A DNA stretch of 35,301 nucleotides from Comamonadaceae bacterium (GCA_947446885.1 CANFHZ010000016.1:1-35301), one strand, 5' to 3'; shown: positions 18,630-28,691, counted from the stretch's first letter. Translations and numbers: made by a program. The notes: generated from the letters alone by a model not told the origin.

Positions 18630-19646
18630 ATGGACGCTATTTTTCTCCAATTACTCAACGGCCTGGACAAGGGCAGCGCGTACGCGCTGATTGCCTTGGG
18701 TCTGACGCTTATTTTCGGCACACTCGGCGTGGTCAATTTTGCCCATGGGGCATTGTTCATGATTGGCGGGTTTTGCGCTGTTACGGTGCAAATGCTGCTC
18801 AAGCTGTCCACCCAGGTCAAAGACGAAAGCATCCCCGGCATGGAAATGATGGTGGATGTGCCCTATCTGCAAATGTGGTGGGGGGACCTGGGTCTGCAAA
18901 TCATCAGCTTCGCCGTTCCGCTGTCGATTATTCTGGCCATACCGCTCATGCTGGCCATTGGCGTTGTGATGGAACGCGGGCTCATCCGCCACTTCTACCA
19001 CCGCACCCATGCCGACCAGATTCTGGTGACTTTCGGTTTGGCCATCGTGCTGCAGGAGCTGGTCAAGAGTTTCTTTGGTGCGACGCCAATCCCGGTTCCT
19101 GCCCCTGAAATGTTTTCGGGTAGCGCCAACATTGGCGAGTGGCTGGGACTCGGGCCCACCGTCAGCTACCCCTGGTGGCGACTGGTGTATTTCTGCTTCT
19201 CCATGGCGGTGATCGCGATGGTTTTCGCCTTCTTGCAATTCACCACTTTCGGTATGGTCGTGCGCGCCGGTATGCGGGACCGCGAAACGGTCGGCCTGCT
19301 GGGCATTCATATTGAGCGCCGCTTCACCATCGTCTTCGGCATCGCCGTGGTGGTGGCCGGCATTGCGGGGGCCATGTACACACCCATCGTTTCGCCCAAT
19401 TACCGTATCGGCATGGACTTCCTGGTGCTGTCCTTCGTGGTGGTGGTGGTCGGCGGCATGGGTTCGCTGCCTGGCGCAGTGGCCTCCGGATTTTTGCTGG
19501 GCATCCTGCAATCTTTCGCATCCATGAATGAAATCAAACATCTGATTCCCGGCATTGACCAAGTCATTGTGTACCTGGTAGCGGTCGTGATTCTGCTAAC
19601 GCGCCCGCGTGGCTTACTGGGCCGCAAAGGCGTGATGGAGGATTGA
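18630..19646 (+). CDS. Branched-chain amino acid-type ABC transporter permease (LivH family)
   Basis: [56 protein letters not shown]. Confidence 0.93.
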   Translation: MDAIFLQLLNGLDKGSAYALIALGLTLIFGTLGVVNFAHGALFMIGGFCAVTVQMLLKLSTQVKDESIPGMEMMVDVPYLQMWWGDLGLQIISFAVPLSIILAIPLMLAIGVVMERGLIRHFYHRTHADQILVTFGLAIVLQELVKSFFGATPIPVPAPEMFSGSANIGEWLGLGPTVSYPWWRLVYFCFSMAVIAMVFAFLQFTTFGMVVRAGMRDRETVGLLGIHIERRFTIVFGIAVVVAGIAGAMYTPIVSPNYRIGMDFLVLSFVVVVVGGMGSLPGAVASGFLLGILQSFASMNEIKHLIPGIDQVIVYLVAVVILLTRPRGLLGRKGVMED

Positions 19647-20785
19647 TGATGAACACACTCGCCAAACAAGACCGCTGGATGCTGCTGGGCTTTGCCCTCG
19701 TGGTGCTGGCCGGCCCCGTATTGCTCAAACCCTTTGGCGCAGGCTACCCCGACTTGCTGCAAAAGTTTTGCATCTTCGGTATTTTTGCTATCGGATACAA
19801 CATCCTTTTCGGTCTGACGGGCTACCTGTCGTTCGGACACGCAGCGTTCCTGGGCTTGGGCTCGTACACCGCAGTGTGGAGCTTCAAGCTGCTGACCATG
19901 AACGTGGTACCTGCCATCATTTTTGCTGTAGCGCTGACGGCCTTATTCGCTTGGATGATTGGCTACGTAAGCCTGCGTCGCTCCGGTATCTACTTCTCTA
20001 TTCTCACGCTGGCCTTTGCACAAATGGCCTATAACTTGGCCTATTCGGTGCTGACGCCCCTGACCAACGGCGAGACCGGCTTGCAATTGGCCAAAGACGA
20101 TGCGCGGTCATGGGACCGGTTTTTCGGCGTCCCGGTTGCCGATGGACTTCCATCGACCAACTTTTTCGGCCATTCCATGGTGGGTTACAGCGGGTTTTAT
20201 TTCTGCGCGGTCTTGCTGATTGTGAGCTTTTACGTCTCCATCCGGATCACCCGCTCACCGTTCGGACTGATGCTCAAAGCCGTCAAGTCCAACCAGAACC
20301 GCCTCAAGTACACCGGCATCAACACACGCTCGTATGCCCTGACGGCTTTCGTCATCAGTGGTTGCTACGCGGGCTTGGCCGGCGCCTTGTTGGCTGTGAC
20401 CGACCCGCTGGCCGGGCCTGACCGTATGCACTGGTCTGCCTCTGGTGAGGTGGTGTTGATGACGATTCTGGGTGGCGTAGGCACCCTGCTTGGCCCGGTG
20501 ATGGGCGCTGGCGTGATCAAATACCTGGAGAATATTTTCTCGTCCTTCAACGAGCAGATTCTGCAAAGCGTTTTCGGCTTTCTGCCCGATCCGATCGAAC
20601 ACGTAGTGATCAAAATCGCCAGCCTGTTTGTGGGCGAAGGCTGGGAATTGACCCTGGGTGTGCTGTTCCTGGTACTGATTATTTTTGTTCCGGGTGGTTT
20701 GATGCAGGGTATTCAAAGTCTGCAACGCCGCCTGTTTCCGGCAACCGTACATGCTGCCGCTGATGCGACCCCAGGAGCACACTGA
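19646..20785 (+). CDS. Branched-chain amino acid-type ABC transporter permease (LivM family)
   Basis: [42 protein letters not shown]. Confidence 0.93.
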   Translation: MMNTLAKQDRWMLLGFALVVLAGPVLLKPFGAGYPDLLQKFCIFGIFAIGYNILFGLTGYLSFGHAAFLGLGSYTAVWSFKLLTMNVVPAIIFAVALTALFAWMIGYVSLRRSGIYFSILTLAFAQMAYNLAYSVLTPLTNGETGLQLAKDDARSWDRFFGVPVADGLPSTNFFGHSMVGYSGFYFCAVLLIVSFYVSIRITRSPFGLMLKAVKSNQNRLKYTGINTRSYALTAFVISGCYAGLAGALLAVTDPLAGPDRMHWSASGEVVLMTILGGVGTLLGPVMGAGVIKYLENIFSSFNEQILQSVFGFLPDPIEHVVIKIASLFVGEGWELTLGVLFLVLIIFVPGGLMQGIQSLQRRLFPATVHAAADATPGAH

Positions 20786-21540
20786 TGGCTGCACTTGAAG
20801 TCTCTGGTCTGAAGAAAAGCTTTGGCGGCCTCAAGGCGCTGAACGACGTCAACCTCACGGTTCAGTTCGGTACCGTGCACGCCATCATCGGGCCGAACGG
20901 CGCGGGCAAATCGACCCTGCTCAATTCATTCGTAGGTCGCCTGATTCCCGATGAAGGCAGCGTGGTTTTCAATGGCATTTCACTGGTCGGCCTGCAACCG
21001 CATGAAATCAACCAGGCCGGTGTGGTGCGCGTGTTCCAGACCCCCGAAATCTTCGGCGAACTCAGCCTGCTGGATAACGTGCTGATTCCAGCCTTCTCGC
21101 ACCGTGATGGCCAGTTCCAGCTGAATGGCTGGTCGCACGCGGCGGAGCAGGCCTCGGTGCACGAAGTCGCCAAACACATGCTCGAGGACGTGGGGCTCTA
21201 CAGCAAGCGCAACATGATCGCCAACAGTCTTTCACGCGGTGACAAACGCCGGCTGGAGCTGGCCATGTGCCTTGCCCAGGAGCCCAAGTTGCTGCTGCTG
21301 GACGAGCCAACTGCCGGCATGTCGCGCGCCGACACCAACAGCACGATTGACCTGCTGCAACGCCTGGGCGATGGCAAGGTCACCAAAATCATCATTGAGC
21401 ACGATATGCATGTGGTCTTCTCGCTGGCAGAGAAAATCAGCGTGATGGCGCAGGGCGCCATCATTGCCGAGGGCGCGCCCGACGCCATCAAGACCGACCC
21501 GCGCGTGCAGGAAGCCTACCTCGGAGGAGCACATCTGTGA
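20785..21540 (+). CDS. ABC transporter ATP-binding protein (LivG family)
   Basis: IIGPNGAGKSTLLN Walker A, LSRGDKRRLELAMCLAQEPKLLLLDEPTAGMS. Confidence 0.94.
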   Translation: MAALEVSGLKKSFGGLKALNDVNLTVQFGTVHAIIGPNGAGKSTLLNSFVGRLIPDEGSVVFNGISLVGLQPHEINQAGVVRVFQTPEIFGELSLLDNVLIPAFSHRDGQFQLNGWSHAAEQASVHEVAKHMLEDVGLYSKRNMIANSLSRGDKRRLELAMCLAQEPKLLLLDEPTAGMSRADTNSTIDLLQRLGDGKVTKIIIEHDMHVVFSLAEKISVMAQGAIIAEGAPDAIKTDPRVQEAYLGGAHL

Positions 21541-22253
21541 CCGCATCCAAAGCGTATTTCTCATGCAGCAACATGCATTCCTACTATGGCGAAAGCTATA
21601 TCGTGCAGGGTGTGGGCTTTGAGATACAAAAAGGTGAAATCGTTGCCCTGCTGGGCCGCAACGGCGCGGGCAAAACGTCCACGTTGCGCTCCATTGCCCG
21701 CCTTGACGCTCCGCATTTGCAGCGGGGCGAAATCTGGCTCGACGGCCAGCCTTTGCACACCATGAGCGCCTACCAGGCCTCGCGCCTGGGTGTGGGTCTG
21801 GTGCCCGAAGACCGCCGCATCATCCCCAGCCTGACGGTGGAAGAAAACCTGCAACTCGCCCAAATTGAAAAGCCCATTGGCTGGTCAATCGAGCGCATTT
21901 ACGAGCATTTTCCGCGCTTGGCCGAGCGGCGCAAGCAAGAGGCCGTGACCATGTCGGGCGGTGAGCAGCAAATGCTGGCTGTGGCCCGTGCGCTGGCGCG
22001 CGACGTCAAGCTGCTGCTGCTGGACGAGCCCTATGAAGGCCTGGCCCCGGTGATCGTGCGGGAAATCGAGAAGATCCTGGAAGAGATCAAAACCCTGGGC
22101 TTCACCACCATCATCGTCGAGCAAAACGCGATTGCAGCCCTGCACCTCTCGGATCGCGCGCTGATTCTGGACATGGGTGAAATCGTGTTCGATGGCACCG
22201 CCAAAGAAGTGATAGACAACGCCGAGCTGCGTCAGCAGTATTTGGCAATCTAA
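21537..22253 (+). CDS. ABC transporter ATP-binding protein (LivF family)
   Basis: LLGRNGAGKTSTLRSI, VPEDRRIIPSLTVEENL, MSGGEQQMLAVARALARDVKLLLLDEPYEGLAP; GTG start overlapping the upstream stop. Confidence 0.94.
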   Translation: MTASKAYFSCSNMHSYYGESYIVQGVGFEIQKGEIVALLGRNGAGKTSTLRSIARLDAPHLQRGEIWLDGQPLHTMSAYQASRLGVGLVPEDRRIIPSLTVEENLQLAQIEKPIGWSIERIYEHFPRLAERRKQEAVTMSGGEQQMLAVARALARDVKLLLLDEPYEGLAPVIVREIEKILEEIKTLGFTTIIVEQNAIAALHLSDRALILDMGEIVFDGTAKEVIDNAELRQQYLAI

Positions 22254-22271
22254 GGGATCTGGCCGCAGCGC

Positions 22272-25200
22272 TTATTGCAGCTGCGTCCAGGCCTTCTCCA
22301 GCCGCTTCACGCTCACCGGCTGGGGCGTGCGCAACTCCTGGGCAAAAAAGCTCACACGTAATTCTTCCAGCAACCAGCGGAATTCGACCATGCGCTCGTC
22401 CACCGCGCCCTTGCGCTCCGCCACCAAGCGCCAATAGCGCTGTTCCAGCGGCCGGAGTTCGGCCAAGCGGGCGGCGTCACGGGCAGGGTCGGCGCGGTAT
22501 TTGTCCAGCCGCAGGCTGACCGCCTTGCAATAGCGCGCCAGATGCTGCAAACGATCCCAGGGTGTGACCAGCAAAAACTGCTTGCCGATCAAGCGCTGCA
22601 ACTGCTGCTGCGCGTCGGCGCAGGCCTCGGCAGCGTTTTTGCTGTCCTTTATCTTGCGGGCTGCGGCCGCGTATTCCAGCAGGACGATGCCGGCCACTCG
22701 CGCAACTTCGTTGGCAATCAGCGTCAGCCGCCCCCGGCCTTCTTCCAAACGGCGCTTGAAAGCCAGCGCATCCGTAGGCAATGGGTCGAGCAGAAATGCC
22801 CGGTCCACCGCCAGCGCGATGATCTGCGTGCGCAACTCTTCCAGCGTACCGCCAGCCTGCGCAGCACCCTCGCCGCGCCCCACCTGCATGTAAGAGACGG
22901 CCATTTTTTGCAGATCCGGAATATTCTTTTCCAGGTACTTGAGCGCATCCTTGATCTGCAAGGCGAACAAACGACGCAGGCCGGCACGGTGTTTGGCCGC
23001 CGCCGCATCGGGCTCGTCAAACACCTCGATGGTGACGGCGTCACCCGCATCCATGAGCGCCGGAAAACCGATCAAGGTCTGTGCTCCCTTGCGAATCTCC
23101 AGGAGCTCGGGCAGTTCACCAAAAGTCCAGGCAGTGAATCGTTGGTCCACGATAGCCGCCGCGCTGGGCGGCGCAGCGCGTGCCGAGCCCTGGGCCGCTG
23201 CGGGGCCGGGCGCGCGCTGTGCCTGGCCCGACGCGGGCGCAACAAAGGCTGTGCCCGGTCCACTCGTAGCGGCAGCCCCGCCCTGCCCCAGCTTGATCGA
23301 TGCAAGGGCTTGAAACGCCCCGCGCGCCTGCTTGCCCAGTTCGGCTTTGAGCGCGCCCAGGTTGCGGCTTTGGCCCAGCTGGCGGCCATGTTCGTCCACC
23401 ACCTTGAAGTTCATGAAAAAGTGCGGGCTCAGCATGTCGGCTTTCAGGTCGGCGCGCACGATGTCCAGCGCGGTGGCCTCGCGCACCAGCTTGAGAAGCG
23501 CATCCACCAAACTACCCGCGCCAAAGCGCTCGTCGCACAGGCTTGCCGCCATGCGCGCCGCCGTCTCGGGCAGGGGCACCAGGCGCGAACGGGGCCGCTG
23601 GTGCAGGGTTTTGAGCAGGGCTTGCACCTTGTCTTTCAGCATGCCCGGCACCAGCCATTCACCGCGCTCATCGTTGACCTGGTTGAGCACAAAGAGTGGC
23701 ACGGTCACCGTCACACCATCCAGCGCGTCGCCCGGCGCGTGCAGGTAGCTTGCCGTGCAGTCCACGCCACCTAAGCGAATGGTCTTGGGGAACATGGCGG
23801 TGGTGATGCCTGCTGCCTCATGGCGCATCAGCTCTTCGCGGGTCAGCAGCAAAAGCTGGGGCTGCTTTTTGACCTCTTCGCGGTACCAGCGCTCGCAGCT
23901 AAATCCGCTGCACACGTCAGCGGGCAGCTGCTGGTCGTAAAAGGCGTAAATCAGCTCTTCGTCCACCAGCACGTCCTGGCGGCGCGCCTTGTGTTCCAGT
24001 TCTTCGACTTGTTTGATGAGTTTCAGGTTGGCGGCCAGAAACGGCACCGGGCTATCCCACTGACCGGCCACCAGCGCCTCGCGGATAAACACCTCGCGCG
24101 CACCCGCCAGATCCACCCGGCCATAGTTCACCCGCCGCCCGCTGTAGACCACGATGCCATAGAGCGTGGCGCGCTCCAGCGCCACCACTTCGGCGGCCTT
24201 CTTTTCCCAGTGCGGGTCCAGCAACTGTTTTTTCAGCAAATGCCCGCCCACTTGCTCGATCCACTGGGGGTCGATGTTGGCAATCCCCCGACCAAACAGG
24301 CGGGTGGTTTCGACCAGCTCGGCCGCGACTATCCAACGCCCCGGCTTTTTGGCCAGATGCGCACCTGGGTGGGCAAAAAACTTAATGCTGCGCGCGCCCA
24401 GGTATTCGCCCTGCTGCCCCTCGCTTTCCACCTTGCAGCCCACATTACCCAAGAGCCCGGCCAGCATGGACATGTGCAGCTGCTCGTACGAAGCCGGCGT
24501 GGTGTTCAGCCGCCACTTGTGTTCAGCCACCACGGTGTGGAGCTGGCTGTGGATGTCTTTCCATTCGCGCAGGCGGCGCACGTTGACGAAGTTCTGGCGC
24601 AGCAGCTGCTCGTATTGGCGGTTGCTGAGTTTGTGGGGCGCAGGAGACATCGCGGGAAAGGGGGTCGGACCCCGATTTTGCGCGGCGAAACTCGGGCTCT
24701 GATCGCTTTTGCGTCGACCGTTGGGCGAATCGGGGTCAGAGCCCGATACGCCGGGATCTGACCCCGATTCGCCCAACCCCACCTTCCGCTCACCGCGCGC
24801 GTCGCTGATCCACTTCCACAACTTCAAATACCCGCTGAACTCGCTTTTCTCGTCATCAAACTTGGCATGTGCCTGGTCGGCTTGGGCTTGCATGTCCATG
24901 GGGCGGTCGCGCACGTCTTGCACGCTCAGAGCCGAGGCGATCACCAGCACTTCGTCGAGGGCATTTCGGCTGCGCGCTTCCAAAATCATGCGGCCCACAC
25001 GCGGATCCAGCGGCAGGCGCGCCAGCTCCTGGCCCAGGGGCGTGAGTTCGTTGGCCTCGTCCACCGCGCCCAACTCGGTCAGCAGCTGGTAACCGTCGGC
25101 AATGGCACGCCCGGACGGCCGCTCCAAAAACGGGAAGTCTTCCACCGCGCCCAAGCGCAGCGACTTCATCCGCAAAATCACGCCCGCCAGCGATGACCGC

Positions 25201-26441
25201 AGGATCTCCGGGTCGGTAAAGCGGTCGCGCCCGTCAAAGTCTTTTTGGTCAAACAGGCGGATGCAAATGCCGTCCGCCACCCGCCCGCAACGCCCGGCAC
25301 GCTGGTTGGCCGAACTCTGGCTGATCGGCTCCACCAGCAACTGCTCCACCTTGCTGCGAAAGCTGTAGCGCTTGATGCGCGCCGTGCCCGCGTCGATCAC
25401 ATAGCGGATGCCCGGCACCGTGAGCGAGGTCTCGGCCACGTTGGTCGCCAGCACCACGCGCCGCCCGGTGTGGCCGTCAAAAATGCGGTCCTGCTCGGCC
25501 GGGCTCAGGCGCGCAAACAGCGGCAGCACCTCGCAGCCGCGCATCACCGGCTGGTGGCTCAGGTGGCGGCGCAGATGGTCTGCCGCCTCGCGGATCTCGC
25601 GCTCGCCGGGCAAGAAAACCAGAATGTCGCCGCCCACCCCACCGCGCCACAACTCGTCCACGCCATCGGCGATCGCGTCGTTCAGGTCGTATTCGCGGCT
25701 TTCCTCAAACGGGCGGTAGCGCTGCTCCACCGGAAACATGCGGCCCGAAACCATGATGACCGGCGCGGGCGTCAGCTTGCGACCCTCGGGCGTGGGCTGC
25801 AAGCTGGCAAAGTGGTCGGCAAACCGCTGCGCGTCAATCGTGGCCGAGGTGACGATGATTTTGAGATCAGGGCGGCGCGGCAGGATCTGGCGCAGGTAAC
25901 CCAGCAAAAAGTCAATGTTCAGGCTGCGCTCGTGCGCCTCGTCGATGATGATGGTGTCGTAGGCGTTCAGCAGCGGATCGGTCTGCGTTTCGGCCAACAA
26001 AATGCCGTCGGTCATCAGCTTCACCGACGCGTCGCGCGAGAGCCGGTCCTGGAACCGCACCTTAAAGCCCACCACCTCGCCCAGCGGCGCCTTCAACTCC
26101 TCGGCAATCCGCTTGGCCACGCTGCTGGCCGCAATGCGCCGCGGCTGCGTGTGCCCGATCAGCTTGCCGCGCGGCGCGGGTCGACCATCGGCCAGAGTGG
26201 TCGGGTAATTGCACAAGCCCCGGCCCATGGCCAGGGCAATCTTGGGCAACTGCGTGGTTTTGCCCGAACCGGTTTCACCGCACACGATGATGACCTGGTG
26301 CGCCGCCAGCGCGGCCATGATCTCCTCGCGCTTGGCGGAGACGGGGAGGTCTTCTGGGAATTCGATGTGCGGGGGGGGACGGGACGGAGGGGCGATCACG
26401 GGCGAATTATCACATGACACGACTTCACGTGCTACACTCAT
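22272..26441 (-). CDS. hrpA: ATP-dependent RNA helicase HrpA (DEAH box)
   Basis: IIVCGETGSGKTTQLPKIAL, IIIDEAHERSLNIDFLLGYL, VTSATIDAQRFADHF, NQRAGRCGRVADGICIRLF. The start may instead be a GTG at 26399. Confidence 0.95.
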   Translation of the reverse strand: MSVAREVVSCDNSPVIAPPSRPPPHIEFPEDLPVSAKREEIMAALAAHQVIIVCGETGSGKTTQLPKIALAMGRGLCNYPTTLADGRPAPRGKLIGHTQPRRIAASSVAKRIAEELKAPLGEVVGFKVRFQDRLSRDASVKLMTDGILLAETQTDPLLNAYDTIIIDEAHERSLNIDFLLGYLRQILPRRPDLKIIVTSATIDAQRFADHFASLQPTPEGRKLTPAPVIMVSGRMFPVEQRYRPFEESREYDLNDAIADGVDELWRGGVGGDILVFLPGEREIREAADHLRRHLSHQPVMRGCEVLPLFARLSPAEQDRIFDGHTGRRVVLATNVAETSLTVPGIRYVIDAGTARIKRYSFRSKVEQLLVEPISQSSANQRAGRCGRVADGICIRLFDQKDFDGRDRFTDPEILRSSLAGVILRMKSLRLGAVEDFPFLERPSGRAIADGYQLLTELGAVDEANELTPLGQELARLPLDPRVGRMILEARSRNALDEVLVIASALSVQDVRDRPMDMQAQADQAHAKFDDEKSEFSGYLKLWKWISDARGERKVGLGESGSDPGVSGSDPDSPNGRRKSDQSPSFAAQNRGPTPFPAMSPAPHKLSNRQYEQLLRQNFVNVRRLREWKDIHSQLHTVVAEHKWRLNTTPASYEQLHMSMLAGLLGNVGCKVESEGQQGEYLGARSIKFFAHPGAHLAKKPGRWIVAAELVETTRLFGRGIANIDPQWIEQVGGHLLKKQLLDPHWEKKAAEVVALERATLYGIVVYSGRRVNYGRVDLAGAREVFIREALVAGQWDSPVPFLAANLKLIKQVEELEHKARRQDVLVDEELIYAFYDQQLPADVCSGFSCERWYREEVKKQPQLLLLTREELMRHEAAGITTAMFPKTIRLGGVDCTASYLHAPGDALDGVTVTVPLFVLNQVNDERGEWLVPGMLKDKVQALLKTLHQRPRSRLVPLPETAARMAASLCDERFGAGSLVDALLKLVREATALDIVRADLKADMLSPHFFMNFKVVDEHGRQLGQSRNLGALKAELGKQARGAFQALASIKLGQGGAAATSGPGTAFVAPASGQAQRAPGPAAAQGSARAAPPSAAAIVDQRFTAWTFGELPELLEIRKGAQTLIGFPALMDAGDAVTIEVFDEPDAAAAKHRAGLRRLFALQIKDALKYLEKNIPDLQKMAVSYMQVGRGEGAAQAGGTLEELRTQIIALAVDRAFLLDPLPTDALAFKRRLEEGRGRLTLIANEVARVAGIVLLEYAAAARKIKDSKNAAEACADAQQQLQRLIGKQFLLVTPWDRLQHLARYCKAVSLRLDKYRADPARDAARLAELRPLEQRYWRLVAERKGAVDERMVEFRWLLEELRVSFFAQELRTPQPVSVKRLEKAWTQLQ
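24661..24777. repeat. REP-like inverted-repeat element embedded in the hrpA reading frame
   Basis: GGGGTCGGACCCC at 24661-24673, and 26-nt arms 24720-24745 / 24752-24777 (GTTGGGCGAATCGGGGTCAGAGCCCG / CGGGATCTGACCCCGATTCGCCCAAC, one mismatch, 6-nt loop). Confidence 0.75.
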
Positions 26442-26466
26442 TCACATATCTTTGTGGAGATGCCCA

Positions 26467-26733
26467 ATGACCAACCTAACCATTTCGCTGGACGAAGCCA
26501 TTGTCCGCAAAGCCCGTATCCGTGCTATCGAAGAAGGCACTTCTGTCAGCGCCAAGGTACGGGAGTTTCTGGCGCAGTACGCGAAGGTCGACAGCGCAAG
26601 CGCCAACGCCTTGCCTGAACTGCCCATCTTCCAGGGAAGCGGCGGTTTACAACCGGGCATTGACCCCAGTAGCAACAAATCCATGCTGCAGGCGGCTGAC
26701 GACCTTGCGGCCATTGACGAGATCAACATGTGA
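26467..26733 (+). CDS. VapB-type antitoxin (ribbon-helix-helix-like)
   Basis: MTNLTISLDEAIVRKARIRAIEEGTSVSAKVREFLAQYAK; 4-nt overlap with the PIN-domain gene. Confidence 0.82.
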   Translation: MTNLTISLDEAIVRKARIRAIEEGTSVSAKVREFLAQYAKVDSASANALPELPIFQGSGGLQPGIDPSSNKSMLQAADDLAAIDEINM

Positions 26734-27164
26734 CCCCCGATGTCAATGTTTTGGTATCGGCATCCAGAGCCGACCACGCGCACCACCACATAGCCAACGC
26801 GTGGCTGCATTCCGCGCTGGAAGATGCACGCACCGGCGTGTCGCTTGGACTACTGGCACCTGTGGTCGCCAGCTATTTGCGCCTCGTGACGCACCCAAAA
26901 GTTTTCACCCAACCCACCCCAATCGCCACCGCCATTGCTTTTATCGACGCACTGCTACAGCGACCCGGCGTCGCCATGCTCACACCGCAAAACGAATGGG
27001 GAAATCTGAAGAAACTGTGCATAGATTTGAATCTACGCGACAACAAGATCCCGGACGCTTGGATTGCCGCCTGCGTGCTTGAGCGGCTGGAAACACTGGC
27101 GACCTTCGACCGGGATTTTGTTCGGCTGTTACCGGCGCAGCGGCTGGTGTTGCTCTCCAGTTAG
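26730..27164 (+). CDS. VapC-type PIN domain toxin
   Basis: VTPDVNVLVSASRADHAHHHIANAWLHSAL...DAWIAACVLERLETLATFDRDF: PIN-fold acidic residues; GTG start overlapping the antitoxin stop. Confidence 0.87.
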   Translation: MTPDVNVLVSASRADHAHHHIANAWLHSALEDARTGVSLGLLAPVVASYLRLVTHPKVFTQPTPIATAIAFIDALLQRPGVAMLTPQNEWGNLKKLCIDLNLRDNKIPDAWIAACVLERLETLATFDRDFVRLLPAQRLVLLSS

Positions 27165-27214
27165 GCCGACGGCAAGTATGTTGCTGAGACTATCCCTTGG
27201 GCCTCAAGCACAAA

Positions 27215-28240
27215 TTAGACATACAGAGCTTCCAGCGCGGCCAACTTTTTCATCCAGTTTTCTCTGTTATCCGGGTCATTCACGTAATATTCATTTACGA
27301 ACTCGATAAAAACGTCCTTGGAACGTTCTTTCAATTTCCGGTGAATAGAATTTATTGTGTAAATGCCGTCCCTCCGGTTCGTCTGCTCGATTGCACATAG
27401 CTGTATAGCCGCCATACATCCAAGGAATCCCCGAAAACCGAATGGCGCATTCCACTCGATTACGGTACACAGCTTAGAAACGTCAAGCGGCCTTTTCTTT
27501 TCTTCGGATAGGACGCATGCAAGGATCAGTAAATTCCAGCGCAGTGGAGCTCTTTTTAGAAATCGTTCGACCACGTCGTCTCCAATAACCGGCTGTGACA
27601 CAGTGTCCCCTTGCTGCGTTGAAGGTTTGTCCATTGACTTAGATACATCTTCAAATTTGTTTTCCAATTGATCCATCCTCCCGGGAAAGCTCTCCGCGAG
27701 GTTCTTCAAAATGTCATTTTGTGATGAAAGCGCCTCAAGCGTCTCGTCCAATGAACGCTTGGTTCCAGACATTTCAATGGAAGCAGCTTTGACAAGCTCG
27801 TTGTTTTCGGCAGCCGTTTCGGTGCTCGACCTAGTTTGCTGAGCAAACCTCTCGATGTCGCTTCTTACTTGACGGACCTCCTCTGTCACCGTGTGAATAC
27901 TGCCGAGGCTACGGGACATGCCGTCGTTTGAGATAAAAGAGTAAAAAATCGCCACGACCCCGAGTAACAAAGAAGTCATCGTTGCAGCATTGCTGAGGTA
28001 GGCAGTGAAATCGCCCTTATCAGTCCACCTATCGGTTACCACGAACACGACGATCATCACCGCGATCAGTCCGCAATACCAAAAATGAAGCATGAGCCGC
28101 TCGTAATCTTTCTCTACAGACCGTGCATCTGACGCGGGTTTTTCAGTGGTTCGCATATCGACGTCCAAATTGCGTTTCGCCAAATCAGGAAATAGCAGAC
28201 AAGTAATCTTGTCCGTCGAATCTGGCGGCCCCGCTGACAT
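27215..28240 (-). CDS. Orphan predicted membrane protein: two N-terminal TM helices, coiled-coil linker and C-terminal helical (possibly winged-helix-like) domain
   Basis: TM segments LMLHFWYCGLIAVMIVVFVVT and MTSLLLGVVAIFYSFI; heptad-like region VTEEVRQVRSDIERFAQQ...LENKFEDVSKSM; visibly more AT-rich than the flanks. The start could be the ATG at 28156. Confidence 0.7.
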   Translation of the reverse strand: MSAGPPDSTDKITCLLFPDLAKRNLDVDMRTTEKPASDARSVEKDYERLMLHFWYCGLIAVMIVVFVVTDRWTDKGDFTAYLSNAATMTSLLLGVVAIFYSFISNDGMSRSLGSIHTVTEEVRQVRSDIERFAQQTRSSTETAAENNELVKAASIEMSGTKRSLDETLEALSSQNDILKNLAESFPGRMDQLENKFEDVSKSMDKPSTQQGDTVSQPVIGDDVVERFLKRAPLRWNLLILACVLSEEKKRPLDVSKLCTVIEWNAPFGFRGFLGCMAAIQLCAIEQTNRRDGIYTINSIHRKLKERSKDVFIEFVNEYYVNDPDNRENWMKKLAALEALYV

Positions 28241-28383
28241 TGCGCTGTGGTTAGCACCTTAGTTCGGTGGCTTTGCGTCGCCGGTTTTCACCGGGTTTGC
28301 CCTTCAATTTTTTATCCATCGGTCAAGGGCTGAACCGACGGGAAAAGCATAGCACAGTGATGTCTGCGGCTTAGCTGCCTTTT

Positions 28384-28686
28384 TTAGATCTCACCCTCGG
28401 AGTATCCCGACTCCCGTTGATGGCGAATGCGCGCCACCAGAACCAGATCGCGTACTTGGTCGAATTCGTAGCGCGCCAAATAACCGCTGCGTCTGCGCGA
28501 AATGATGAGCTCGCGCAGCCCACCTTCCACCGGCCTTCCGATGCCGGGCTGGTGCGTCAAAACGTGCAAAGCGTCAAAGATGAAATCCAACAATCCACCG
28601 GCCATCGGGTCTTCTGATTCGGCCAGAAATTCCTCTAGCCGCAGCAAGTCGTCGAATGACGCTTGGCTCAGAAATACACGCGTCAT
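28384..28686 (-). CDS. ParE/RelE superfamily toxin
   Basis: MTRVFLSQASFDDLLRLEEFLAESEDPMAGGLLDFIFDALHVLTHQPGIGRPVEGGLRELIISRRRSGYLARYEFDQVRDLVLVARIRHQRESGY. Confidence 0.87.
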   Translation of the reverse strand: MTRVFLSQASFDDLLRLEEFLAESEDPMAGGLLDFIFDALHVLTHQPGIGRPVEGGLRELIISRRRSGYLARYEFDQVRDLVLVARIRHQRESGYSEGEI

Positions 28687-28691
28687 AGCCC

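Noticed and set aside
22254-22290. Hairpin CGCAGC...GCTGCG at the livF/hrpA convergent junction
   Set aside because: 6-bp stem with a 10-nt loop and no T-tract, partly within hrpA coding sequence; too weak to call a terminator.
24657-24781. CRISPR-like repeat cluster in hrpA
   Set aside because: The repeats are inverted and few, without regular direct-repeat/spacer periodicity; they fit a REP-like element, not a CRISPR array.
25245-26417. 390-aa plus-strand ORF opposite hrpA (also 22542-23774, 410 aa)
   Set aside because: Antisense to strongly conserved DEAH helicase motifs; Arg/His/Gln-rich shadow translation.
28281-28294. CCGGT-TTTC-ACCGG mini-hairpin upstream of the orphan gene
   Set aside because: Only a 5-bp stem, expected by chance in GC-rich DNA; no supporting context.
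28359-28387. Possible intrinsic terminator (GGCTTAGCTGCCTTTTTT) between the orphan gene and parE
   Set aside because: The T-run is on the plus strand, but both neighbouring genes are on the minus strand; the stem is very short.
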